From Enhygromyxa salina (GTDB lineage: Bacteria; Myxococcota_A; Polyangia; Nannocystales; Nannocystaceae): a stretch of DNA of 64,000 bases. The notes under the pieces were generated by a model, which searched no databases, was not told where the DNA came from, and worked only from the letters and a program-made list of their open reading frames with translations. This document shows positions 9,854 to 18,344 of this stretch, piece by piece (position 1 is the first letter of the stretch; each line of letters opens with the position of its first letter). The stretch is from NCBI RefSeq assembly GCF_000737335.2, contig NZ_JMCC02000030.1, forward strand, positions 15,353 through 79,352, in the 5' to 3' direction. A program made the position numbers and the translations under genes.

Positions 9854-11548
9854 ATGACGATCACTCGCCGAGAGCTCCTTCGCCGCGCCAGCATCCTTGG
9901 TGCAACCTCCCTGATCCCCAGCTTTAGCGCCTGTACGCCCGAGCCTGGCGGCGGAGCTGGCGAGACCGGTGAGACCGGCGAGACCGGCGAGACCGGTGAG
10001 ACCGGAGGCGACGACGGCCTCCCAACCTACGAGTGGGAGGGTGAGCTCGGGCCCGAGAGCATCTTCGCCCACGGTGTTGCGAGCGGCGATCCGCTCAGCG
10101 ACTCGGTGATCCTCTGGACAAGGGTCTCGCCCGCGGTCGACGAGGCGGTCGAGCTGTTCTTCGAGATGGCCGTGGATCCCGAGTTCCAGCTGCGGGTCGC
10201 CGCAGATTGGATCGCGCCAACCGACACCGAGCGCGACTACACCAGCAAGATCGACGTTGACTCGCTCGAGCCCGGCTCGACCTACTACTACCGCTTCTAC
10301 GCGCAGGGCCGGGTCTCGCCGATCGGCAGGACCCGCACCGCGCCCAGCGGCGCCGTCGATCACCTGCGCTTCGCGGTGTGCTCGTGCTCGAGCTGGGCCC
10401 ACGGCTATTTTCACGTCTACGACGAGATCGGCGGCCGGGCTGACATCGACGCGGTCCTGCAGCTTGGCGACTACATCTACGAGTTCGCCGACGGCGAGTA
10501 CGGTGACCTGCGCCAGCTCGACCCCAGCCACGCGTGCGTCACCCTCGACGACTATCGGCGCCGGTATCGGATGTACCGGACCAGCCCCGGGCTGCAGCAC
10601 GCCCATCGCCAGCACCCCTTCATCGTGACCTGGGACGACCACGAGATCGCCAACGACGGGTGGCGCGACGGCGCCGCGAACCACGACGAGGCCGACCAGG
10701 GCCCGTGGGCCGAGCGCAGGGCCGCCGCGACCCAGGCTTACTTCGAGTGGCTGCCGCTGCGCGAGGGTGTCCCGGGGCGGGTCTATCGTGAGCTCTCGTA
10801 TGGCGACCTCGCCCACGTGATCGTGCTCGACACCCGCTACGAAGGGCGCGATCAGCAGATCAACCTGTTCGACAACCCGGACCCGCTCACCGCGATCACG
10901 GATCCCAACCGGCAGATGCTCGGCGCCGAGCAAGAGGCGTGGCTGTTCGAGCGGCTTGGCTCGAGCACCGCCAAGTGGAAGCTGCTCGCCCAGCAGGTCA
11001 TGCTGGGTCAGACGATCTTGCAGGCCGGCCAAGACGGCGAGCCCAACCGCCCGCTGTTCGCCGACCCCTGGGATGGCTACGACGGCGCGCGTCGGCGGCT
11101 CTACGGCTACCTGCGCGACAACGCGATCGACAACCTGGTCGTGCTCACTGGCGACGTGCACTCGTCGTTTGCGGTCGAGCTGACCGAGAACCCGCTCGAG
11201 GGCTACGACCCCGCGACCGGCGAAGGCTCGGTCGCCGTGGAATTCGTGACCCCGGGCGTGACCTCACCGGGGCTTGGTTTGGACAGCGGCAGCCTAGCGA
11301 CCTTGCAGATGGTCAACCCACACTGGCGCTGGACCGAAGTCTTGCGCAAGGGCTACCTGACCCTCGACGTCAAGCCCGACCGGGTCCAGAGCGACTGGTG
11401 GTTGTTCGGCGCCGGCCAGGTGTCCAAGCCGGCGTTCTCGGGCGGCGTCCACGGTGGCTCGTGGCAGGTGTTTGACGGCGACCCCGTCCTCGTCGAAGCC
11501 AACGAGCCAGCGCCCGGCAAGCAAGACCCGCCGCCCCTGGCCCCCTGA
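9854..11548 (+). CDS. phoD: PhoD-family alkaline phosphatase/phosphodiesterase, Tat-exported
   Basis: The N-terminus carries a twin-arginine motif (RR at residues 5-6) and a possible lipobox ending at cysteine 27. A linker of five near-identical GET triplets follows (9-bp DNA repeats). The PhoD N-terminal domain has the opening SGDP motif; the metallophosphatase domain has GDYIYE (205-210), WDDHE (260-264) and GDVHS (433-437). These are the expected ligands for the Fe/Ca centre of PhoD enzymes. The 564-aa length is normal. It should release phosphate from phosphate esters outside the cytoplasm. The 135 bp shared with the divergent ceramidase-like gene holds both promoters, but I see no clear Pho box. 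Confidence 0.88.
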   Translation: MTITRRELLRRASILGATSLIPSFSACTPEPGGGAGETGETGETGETGETGGDDGLPTYEWEGELGPESIFAHGVASGDPLSDSVILWTRVSPAVDEAVELFFEMAVDPEFQLRVAADWIAPTDTERDYTSKIDVDSLEPGSTYYYRFYAQGRVSPIGRTRTAPSGAVDHLRFAVCSCSSWAHGYFHVYDEIGGRADIDAVLQLGDYIYEFADGEYGDLRQLDPSHACVTLDDYRRRYRMYRTSPGLQHAHRQHPFIVTWDDHEIANDGWRDGAANHDEADQGPWAERRAAATQAYFEWLPLREGVPGRVYRELSYGDLAHVIVLDTRYEGRDQQINLFDNPDPLTAITDPNRQMLGAEQEAWLFERLGSSTAKWKLLAQQVMLGQTILQAGQDGEPNRPLFADPWDGYDGARRRLYGYLRDNAIDNLVVLTGDVHSSFAVELTENPLEGYDPATGEGSVAVEFVTPGVTSPGLGLDSGSLATLQMVNPHWRWTEVLRKGYLTLDVKPDRVQSDWWLFGAGQVSKPAFSGGVHGGSWQVFDGDPVLVEANEPAPGKQDPPPLAP

Positions 11549-11569
11549 CCTGGCCGGCCCCGGCGCCAA

Positions 11570-12214
11570 TCAAAACTTGTAGGCAAAGCCAACGCCGCCG
11601 CGGACAGACAGCCACGCGCCGGAGTTGTTGTTGCCGTCTGTCCACACGTTCCAACCGACGAAGCCTGGCTCGAAGTAGAAGATCCAGTGCTGCTCGATGT
11701 ACAGCCGGATCGTTGGGCCAAAGGTCTGCTCGAACTGGAAGAAGTGGGGCGAAAAGTGGAAGTCGTTGTGGACCGTGGGGGAGAAGGTCAACGCGAGGTT
11801 TGACCACGGATCGATCTCGTAGCCCAGCTCGAACCCGGCCCGTCCCCACACCGCCCGGTAGAAATCACGGTTGCCGCGACCGTATCCACCCCGGTCGTAG
11901 TACCCGCGCCCGTTCCCGTGGAAGCTGACCGCGGGCCCGGCATTGAAGCCCATGAACAACCCGCTGAGCTGGCCGACCCGTCCGGTGCCCGGCAGATGGA
12001 AGCGCCAGTTGAACGCAGGGATGAACGCGTCCGGGTTGAAGTTGCCGTTGAAGCTGGCGCCGATCTCGTGGACCGAGCTGGTCTGGCCAGGCCGCATCGA
12101 CGCGGGCGGGTTGCCCAGCGTTGCTTGCTTGCCAGCCTGGGCCGGGGACGCGATCAGGAGCACGACCGCAGCGAGGACGGTCGACAGCAGGTACGAGAGG
12201 CGACGCGCGTTCAC
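11570..12214 (-). CDS. Secreted outer-membrane beta-barrel-like protein (214 aa)
   Basis: I chose the GTG at 12214 because it directly precedes a classic Sec signal peptide (basic start, hydrophobic core, cleavage after SPAQA). The frame runs upstream to 12358 but codes no plausible leader there. The mature protein is rich in alternating hydrophobic/polar stretches and aromatic residues and ends in Phe (AYKF), typical of outer-membrane barrels. The middle is Gly/Tyr/Arg-rich. No family is named with confidence. It converges on the phosphatase gene with only 21 bp between the stops. Confidence 0.7.
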   Translation of the reverse strand: MNARRLSYLLSTVLAAVVLLIASPAQAGKQATLGNPPASMRPGQTSSVHEIGASFNGNFNPDAFIPAFNWRFHLPGTGRVGQLSGLFMGFNAGPAVSFHGNGRGYYDRGGYGRGNRDFYRAVWGRAGFELGYEIDPWSNLALTFSPTVHNDFHFSPHFFQFEQTFGPTIRLYIEQHWIFYFEPGFVGWNVWTDGNNNSGAWLSVRGGVGFAYKF

Positions 12215-12462
12215 GAACCATGGGTAGCAGGAATTCGGCCCGCTGCGCAGCTGCGCGAGCGAACTTGTGTCGCGCGACACGTGCGTGTGTGCTGCATGAC
12301 GAGGAATTCTCTTGTTTGGATTTGGAGTGTCCAGAGCTCGGTCGCGACCGCCAGACATGCGGGCGGGTTGCCAACATGTCGCTGGCTTTGCGCGAGCTTT
12401 ACGAAATCCAGCGGACAGGCTGACGCACTCGGCGCGGAACTGGGGCTAGGGTTCACTTCGCC

Positions 12463-13545
12463 ATGACCAAGCCCATCTCACTCCTGTTCGCCGCCTCGAT
12501 GTTGTTCACCTTCGCCTGTGATGCTGGCGACGAGCCGGTCGAGCCCCGCGCCGCCGAACTCGGTGAAGACGCACCCCAAGAACTCCATGACGGTCACCAC
12601 GCCAAGCGCGGTGACCGTGCGAAATTTGCGGCCGAGAAGCTCTGCGCGCAGGTCGAGTGCAGCGAAGACCAGGCCGCCAAGGTTGGCGAGCTGTTCGCCA
12701 GTCGCCACGACGAGCGCAGTCGCGACCGTGACCCCGCCGCTCACGAAGCGCGCAAGGCCGCCCGGGCGGAAGCCAACAAGGCGATCGCCAGCGCGTTCGC
12801 GGCCGACAGCTTCGACCCCTCCGTGCTCGAGCGGGCCAAGCCCGAGCGCGACACGGCGGGCCACGAAGACCAGATGATCGCGTTCGCCACCGAGCTGCAC
12901 GGGATCCTGACCGCGGAGCAGCGCGCCAAGCTGGCCGACAAGCTCGAGACCGACGGCGGGATGTTCTTTGGCGGCAAGGGCAAGCGCAAGGGCAAGGGCA
13001 AGCGCGGCAAGCACGGCGACGAGGCCAAGTCCGATCAGGCCGGCGAGCGCGACCCCAGCGAGCACCTCGCCCGCAAGGTCGACGGCTTCTGCGAGAAGCT
13101 GACCTGCACCGAGGATCAAAAGACCCAGCTGACCGCGACCTTCGAGGGTGCCCATCAGGCCCGCCGCGACGCGCGTGAGGACGCCGCCGACCAGAAGCCC
13201 AACTTCAAGCCGATCGCCGACGCGTTCCGGGCCGCGAGCTTGGACACCTCCGCGCTTCGTCAGGCCATGGTCTCCACCAAGTCCGAGCACATGTCCCGGA
13301 AGGCCGACCGCGGCCAGCAGGTTGGCGCGCTGGTGAGCGAGATCCACGACATCCTCACGCCGGCCCAGCGGGCGATCGTCGCAGCCGAGATCGAAGAGCA
13401 CGGCGTGCACGCGCTGCTTGGCAAGCGCGACGGCAAGCGCGACGGCAAGCGCGGCCACGGCAAGCGCGACGGCAAGCGCGACGGCAAGCGCGACGGCAAG
13501 CGCGACGGCAAGCGCGGCGACCACGACGAGATCGCCGCTGACTGA
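12463..13545 (+). CDS. Duplicated Spy/CpxP-like lipoprotein with Gly-Lys-Arg-Asp tail
   Basis: The signal peptide ends in FTFAC (cysteine 19) and is followed by Asp at +2. There are two homologous helical modules of about 110 residues. Each starts with a Cys pair (LCAQVEC, FCEKLTC) and ends in an LTxxQR motif (ILTAEQR, ILTPAQR), the hallmark of Spy/CpxP-type periplasmic chaperones and metal-binding relatives. The modules are separated by a KGKGK patch. The C-terminus is a run of GKRD units encoded by 12-bp DNA repeats. The unusual polycationic tails could bind nucleic acid, lipopolysaccharide or other anionic surface material; that is inference. A strong terminator follows directly. Confidence 0.78.
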   Translation: MTKPISLLFAASMLFTFACDAGDEPVEPRAAELGEDAPQELHDGHHAKRGDRAKFAAEKLCAQVECSEDQAAKVGELFASRHDERSRDRDPAAHEARKAARAEANKAIASAFAADSFDPSVLERAKPERDTAGHEDQMIAFATELHGILTAEQRAKLADKLETDGGMFFGGKGKRKGKGKRGKHGDEAKSDQAGERDPSEHLARKVDGFCEKLTCTEDQKTQLTATFEGAHQARRDAREDAADQKPNFKPIADAFRAASLDTSALRQAMVSTKSEHMSRKADRGQQVGALVSEIHDILTPAQRAIVAAEIEEHGVHALLGKRDGKRDGKRGHGKRDGKRDGKRDGKRDGKRGDHDEIAAD

Positions 13546-13566
13546 GTTCGTTTCGTCCCCCCCCCG

Positions 13567-13607
13567 GCGAGCCCGGAGGCCCTTGGTCTCCGGGCTCGCT
13601 TTTTTTT
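13567..13607 (+). terminator. Intrinsic terminator of the Spy-like gene
   Basis: A 12-bp perfect stem (GCGAGCCCGGAG at 13567-13578 and its complement at 13588-13599) with a 9-base loop is followed by eight T at 13600-13607, 22 bp after the stop codon. This is the clearest Rho-independent terminator in the window. Confidence 0.93.
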
Positions 13608-13849
13608 CCCTCGCGATGTTGCCGCGCTCGCGCGACTGAGCGGCTCGCCAGCGCCGAACCACGACAAAGCTGCCGCGCCCTGCAGTTTGTCGGGAACACT
13701 CCAGTCTGACGCCCGTTTGTGCCGCCCACACGATGAGAGCGACCTGGCGGCATCCCTTCACCCGAACTCGAGTGTTTTCAGCTGGGGCGAGGGCTTCTCG
13801 CCCGCTCGCGGTCGCTCTCGCAGACTGGTTCACCGTGGGCAACAGAGTC

Positions 13850-14884
13850 ATGGCCGGGCTGCTGGTCGGCCTGACGGGTCTCACGGCGCTCGGGTGCGCC
13901 CACGCCAACCCGACCCGAGCCCAGCACCGCCGTGAGGTCGCTGGTGCGATGGCGCTGGCCGACGCGACCTCGCTCGAGCTCCAGCACAAGCACAGCACCG
14001 CGCCTTACGGCGTCGTCGATGTCTCCGAGCTCCCAACGGTGGTCGATGCGGACGCGACACCAGCTTCGGCCGGATCGAAGCTCAGCGAACACCGCTTCAC
14101 ACCCGCCGCGATGATCACCGCGACCACTGTCGGCGATTGGCTCGATGCCGATCTCGTCCAGGTCGTGACCGAGATCGAGCTGCGAAATGCGTGCGCCGTC
14201 GAGCTCGACTACGCCTTCGGCCCCAGCGACTCGCCGGACGAAGCCAAGCCCGCAAGCCGGGCGCTCGCGTCCCACACGATCCAGACCCAGCGGATCCCAC
14301 AGGGGAGCTGGCTGCATCTGTGGGACGGCGATCGCTGGCTCGGCGCCGCGGTGACCACCGTCGAGCACGGGCGGATGGAGGTCTCGTCCCAGTGCGACAC
14401 GCTCGAGGTCAGCTTCGAGCTACCCGACCACGGACGGACAACCTTCGCCATTCACTGGGATCTCGACGCGGACCCGGCTAACCAAGCAGGGTCCCCCACT
14501 TCAGGCTCCCCCACCGCCGGACCGATCGTGCTCGACATCGAGCACCGCGACGCGCCGGAGCAGTGGGGCACCGATCAGGACGACGAGGCTCGCGTCGCGC
14601 TGCGGCTGGCCAACCTGTGCGCCGAGCCGATCGACTACGGGTTCACACCCCAGCTCGAGGACGTGCCCACGAACGCGTCGACGATCCCCGGACACACCGA
14701 GCGCGGCGTCGAGATCCCCGCTGGTTGGTGGCTGCGCTACCAAGCGCTGGACAGCGACTGGCGGGGCGGGGCAACTAGCAGCCTCGCGGGCGCGGTGCTG
14801 TGGATGGCCCCGAATTGCGTGGACTTTGGCGTGGGCGACGGCGCAGTCATCACGGCCCCGAGCCCGCCCGGCCAGACCGATTGA
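13850..14884 (+). CDS. Hypothetical lipoprotein with two related domains (344 aa)
   Basis: The ATG at 13850 (or GTG at 13835) opens a lipoprotein signal peptide ending in LTALGC. The longer frame from 13733 adds an unlikely N-terminus and overlaps the promoter region. The mature protein has two similar halves. Each has a segment of the type N-x-CAxxxDYxF, then a P-G-x-W-L core, then a Cys about 30 residues later (first half about residues 105-215, second about 235-335). No named family is recognised; an immunoglobulin-like or other beta fold seems likely. It precedes the DUF2330 array on the same strand with a 167-bp gap. Confidence 0.65.
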   Translation: MAGLLVGLTGLTALGCAHANPTRAQHRREVAGAMALADATSLELQHKHSTAPYGVVDVSELPTVVDADATPASAGSKLSEHRFTPAAMITATTVGDWLDADLVQVVTEIELRNACAVELDYAFGPSDSPDEAKPASRALASHTIQTQRIPQGSWLHLWDGDRWLGAAVTTVEHGRMEVSSQCDTLEVSFELPDHGRTTFAIHWDLDADPANQAGSPTSGSPTAGPIVLDIEHRDAPEQWGTDQDDEARVALRLANLCAEPIDYGFTPQLEDVPTNASTIPGHTERGVEIPAGWWLRYQALDSDWRGGATSSLAGAVLWMAPNCVDFGVGDGAVITAPSPPGQTD

Positions 14885-15051
14885 GGACACCGCTCAATTT
14901 CGTGATCGGGCTCGACCTTTCGAGTACGCCTGCCACCGCCGCCTGCACCCGATGAGCTCGTGAGAGCTTCACGCGTCACGCCGCGCCGACACCGCTGAGT
15001 CGGGTATCATCGCGCCGGTCCACCTCGCCAGGGTTGGGCGGCAGCTCGATC

Positions 15052-16704
15052 ATGAACCCCCCAACTCACGCCCCTCGCCGGCTGCTCACCGTCGGGCTCA
15101 CCGGCGCCTTGCTGGGTCTCGGCCTCACGGCACCGGTCCAGTCGCACGCCTTTTGTGGCTTCTACGTCAGCGGCGCGGAGGCCAAGCTCTACAACGACGC
15201 CACGATGGTCGTGATGATGCGCGACGGCCAGCGCACGGTCCTGGCGATGCAAAACCACTACCAGGGCCCGCCCCAGGACTTTGCCTTGGTGATCCCGGTG
15301 CCGACGGTGCTCCACGAGGGTGACGTCCAGACCCTGCCCCGGGGCGTGTTCGATCGGGTCGACAAGCTCGCGGCCCCGCGCCTGGTCGAATACTGGGAGC
15401 AGGACCCGTGCGCGGTGGCGGACCCGGACCCGGCTGACGGTCGCGGGGTCCCAGCTGGAGTTGCAGGCGGTGTCCCAGACCCGGTCGCGGGCGTGAAGGT
15501 CGAGGCCCAATTCAACGTTGACGAGTATCAGATCGTGATCTTGTCAGCCGAGGACTCGACCGCCCTCGACACCTGGCTGCGCGCCAACGAGTACAACATT
15601 CCCAGCATGGCCGAGCAGCTGCTGCGCCCCTACGTCGCCGCGGGCAGCAAGTTCTTTGTCGCCAAGGTCGACCCAAGCAAGATCGCCAAGCCCGCAGACG
15701 GCAGCCAGCGGATCGAGCTGTCCCCGCTTCGCTTTCACTACGACGCCGAGCAGTTCTCGCTGCCGCTGCGGTTGGGGCTGATCAACGCCAACGGGCCGCA
15801 GGATCTGCTGGTTCACATTCTGGCGCCCAACCAGCGCTATCGCGCTGCCAATTATCCAAATGTCACGATTCCAACAAATTTGGTGGTGTTGGATCAGACC
15901 CGCGAGCGCTTCCCCGAATTCTATGTATCGCTGTTCGATCACACCTTGGGCCGCGCGCCCACGGCGGTGGTCACCGAGTACGCGTGGTCGGCCGGCAGCT
16001 GCGATCCTTGCCCCGAGCCGCCGCTGGATCTGGATGAGCTGATCACGCTTGGGGCCGCGCTGTTGCCGAGCTACGCCAACGCGCTCGCGCCGGCAACCAC
16101 GGCCGAGGCCAAGCTCGCGCAGCGCCGGTTACCGCGGGACTTCGTGCTCACCCGCCTGCACGCGCGCTACGACGCCAGCTCGCTCGGTGAAGATCTGGTG
16201 TTCGAGGCCGCGCCCGCCCTCGTTGGCGGCCGCGGGATGCCCGACCGCGCAGGCGCGCTGCCCCCTGACGTGGAGCAGGTTGGCGATCACAACAGCTTTC
16301 AGGCCCGGTACGCGATCTTGCACCCGTGGGCAAGCGGCGTCAGCTGTGCGCAGCCCCAGCGTGGGCTGTGGGGGGGCCCCCACGACAACGGACCATCCGC
16401 GCCGACCTTGGCCCGCGAGCTGGCGTTCGTGCCCCGCGACGCGAAACTGAGCGAGTATGTGAGCACGTCTGCCCACGCGGCGTTGGGCCTGGCCGGCCCA
16501 CCCACGCCCATCTTGGCCCCCACCGCCGCGAGCGACCCTGCCCCCATGACCTCCCCCGCCGCCAAGCAGCCCGCCGCCAACCGGCCCGGCTGCTCGTGCG
16601 ACACCAACTCAAACAGCGGACCACTCGCCTCGTTGCTCGCGCTCGCCGGCCTCTTGGGGTTCCGTCGAAAGCACCCTACATGTCGATCATCCCGAACAAC
16701 CTGA
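15052..16704 (+). CDS. DUF2330 protein with MYXO-CTERM tail, paralogue 1 of 4
   Basis: The Sec signal peptide starts at the ATG at 15052 (a TTG at 15034 is in frame but not needed) and ends near SHAFCGFY. The DUF2330 body has the conserved ATMVVMMRDG block, the PVPTVL block, VEYWEQDPC and SCDPCPEP. The C-terminus has the three MYXO-CTERM parts: a Cys motif (GCSC), a hydrophobic segment, and a basic stretch. In myxobacteria this tail directs processing and surface anchoring. The biochemical role of DUF2330 is unknown. The 3' end overlaps the next gene by 25 bp. Confidence 0.9.
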   Translation: MNPPTHAPRRLLTVGLTGALLGLGLTAPVQSHAFCGFYVSGAEAKLYNDATMVVMMRDGQRTVLAMQNHYQGPPQDFALVIPVPTVLHEGDVQTLPRGVFDRVDKLAAPRLVEYWEQDPCAVADPDPADGRGVPAGVAGGVPDPVAGVKVEAQFNVDEYQIVILSAEDSTALDTWLRANEYNIPSMAEQLLRPYVAAGSKFFVAKVDPSKIAKPADGSQRIELSPLRFHYDAEQFSLPLRLGLINANGPQDLLVHILAPNQRYRAANYPNVTIPTNLVVLDQTRERFPEFYVSLFDHTLGRAPTAVVTEYAWSAGSCDPCPEPPLDLDELITLGAALLPSYANALAPATTAEAKLAQRRLPRDFVLTRLHARYDASSLGEDLVFEAAPALVGGRGMPDRAGALPPDVEQVGDHNSFQARYAILHPWASGVSCAQPQRGLWGGPHDNGPSAPTLARELAFVPRDAKLSEYVSTSAHAALGLAGPPTPILAPTAASDPAPMTSPAAKQPAANRPGCSCDTNSNSGPLASLLALAGLLGFRRKHPTCRSSRTT

Positions 16705-18344
16705 AGCTCCTGACCCTGGCAACGAGCATGGCGGTTGGCGTGGGTGCCTGGCTCGGCGCTGCCCAACCAGCCGAGGGATTCTGCGGATTCTATGTCGCCG
16801 GCGCCGACGCCAAGCTGTTCAATGACGCGACCATGGTCGTGATGATGCGCGACGGGCAGCGCACGGTCCTGTCGATGCAAAACGACTACCAGGGCCCGCC
16901 CGAGGACTTTGCCCTGGTGATCCCGGTGCCGGTCGTGCTGCAAGAGGGCGACGTCAAGACCCTCCCCCGCGAGGTCTTTGATCACGTTGACAAGCTCGCG
17001 GCCCCGCGCCTGGTCGAGTACTGGGAGCAAGACCCCTGCGAGGCCCGGCGCCAACAACAACAGGCACGCAGGCGCGTTCACAACGTGAGGTACGACGAGG
17101 CCGAGATGTCCGCCGCCCCCGGCGACCACGGCGTGACGATCGAGGCGGAGTTCGTGGTCGGGGAGTACGAGGTCGTGATCTTGTCAGCCCAAGACTCGAC
17201 CGGCCTCGACACCTGGCTACGCGGCAACGAGTACAACATCCCCGCTGGCGCCGAGCCCCTGTTGGCACCTTATGTAGAAGGCGGCATGAAATTCTTCGTC
17301 GCCAAGGTCGACTCACAAAAGGTCCAGTTCCAGACCAAGCCCGACGGCAGCAAGCGGGCGATGCTGTCGCCCCTACGGTTTCACTACGACTCCCCCGACT
17401 TCTCGCTGCCCGTGCGGCTCGGGCTGATCAACGCCCAGGGGCCGCAGGACCTGCTGGTTCACGTGCTCGCCCCAAACACGCGCTATCAGGTCGCCAATTA
17501 CCCAAACGTCACGATCCCAACCAATCTCATCGTCAAGGACGAGGTTCGTGAGCGCTTTGGGCAGTTTTATGTGTCGCTGTTCGATCACACCCTCGCGCAA
17601 AACCCCAAGGCCGTGGTCACCGAGTACGCGTGGTCGGCCTCGAGCTGTGACCCCTGCCCCGAGCCCGCCCTGAGCACCGAGGAGCTGATCGTGCTGGGGG
17701 CCGACGTGCTGCCGCGCTACGCCGAAGGCTTTGACGAGCAAGGCCAGCTCGATCCCGACCACGAGGTGAGCTGGAAGATCCAAGGCGAGTTCGTGCTGAC
17801 GCGGCTGCACGCGCGCTATGGCAAAGACACGCTCGGTGAGGATCTCGTGTTCGAGCAGGCCGGCGGGCTGACCGGCGGGCGAGGCATGCCCCGCAATGGC
17901 GCGCTCGATCCCAAGTCAGCCGAGGTCGGGGACTCGAACAGCTTCCAGGGTCGCTACGTGATCCTGCACTACTGGGATCAAGCGGTTCAATGCCTCTGGC
18001 CGCTGTGGGATCAGTGGGGCGGCCCGCCCGGCGGCCACGACTCGAGCAACGAGCCCACGGTCGCGCAGCAGCTCGCGTTTGAACCCCGCAACGCCAAGCT
18101 CGCGAGCTTCGTGACTCACTCGGCCCACGCGGCCTTGCAGCTCGCGGGCGAGCCCCCGCTTGATGATCGACCCAGGCACACGGTCAAGGCCGCCGAGAAG
18201 GCCGCGAAGGCAGCCGAGCCACGCAAGGGCTGCTCGTGCAGCGTTGAGGCTCCGGTCGCGCCTGGGGGCGTCGCTGGCGTCCTTGGGCTCGGCTTGCTCG
18301 GACTCATCACTCGCCGTCGCCGCAACAACGCAGGTACCCCATGA
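16680..18344 (+). CDS. DUF2330 protein with MYXO-CTERM tail, paralogue 2 of 4
   Basis: The start is the ATG at 16680, inside the end of paralogue 1. It is the only start that gives a signal peptide (cleavage near AEGFCGFY). The frame upstream to 16326 is a shadow of paralogue 1. The same DUF2330 blocks are present, with a variable Gln/Arg-rich insert after DPCE, and a MYXO-CTERM end (GCSC, hydrophobic segment, TRRRR). The 25-bp overlap suggests translational coupling. Differences between paralogues concentrate in the insert after the DPC motif and near the C-terminus, suggesting diverging ligand surfaces on a common fold. Confidence 0.9.
   Translation: MSIIPNNLKLLTLATSMAVGVGAWLGAAQPAEGFCGFYVAGADAKLFNDATMVVMMRDGQRTVLSMQNDYQGPPEDFALVIPVPVVLQEGDVKTLPREVFDHVDKLAAPRLVEYWEQDPCEARRQQQQARRRVHNVRYDEAEMSAAPGDHGVTIEAEFVVGEYEVVILSAQDSTGLDTWLRGNEYNIPAGAEPLLAPYVEGGMKFFVAKVDSQKVQFQTKPDGSKRAMLSPLRFHYDSPDFSLPVRLGLINAQGPQDLLVHVLAPNTRYQVANYPNVTIPTNLIVKDEVRERFGQFYVSLFDHTLAQNPKAVVTEYAWSASSCDPCPEPALSTEELIVLGADVLPRYAEGFDEQGQLDPDHEVSWKIQGEFVLTRLHARYGKDTLGEDLVFEQAGGLTGGRGMPRNGALDPKSAEVGDSNSFQGRYVILHYWDQAVQCLWPLWDQWGGPPGGHDSSNEPTVAQQLAFEPRNAKLASFVTHSAHAALQLAGEPPLDDRPRHTVKAAEKAAKAAEPRKGCSCSVEAPVAPGGVAGVLGLGLLGLITRRRRNNAGTP

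Noticed and set aside
16326..16679. N-terminal extension of DUF2330 paralogue 2
   Set aside because: It overlaps the coding sequence of paralogue 1 out of frame; the signal peptide starts at 16680.
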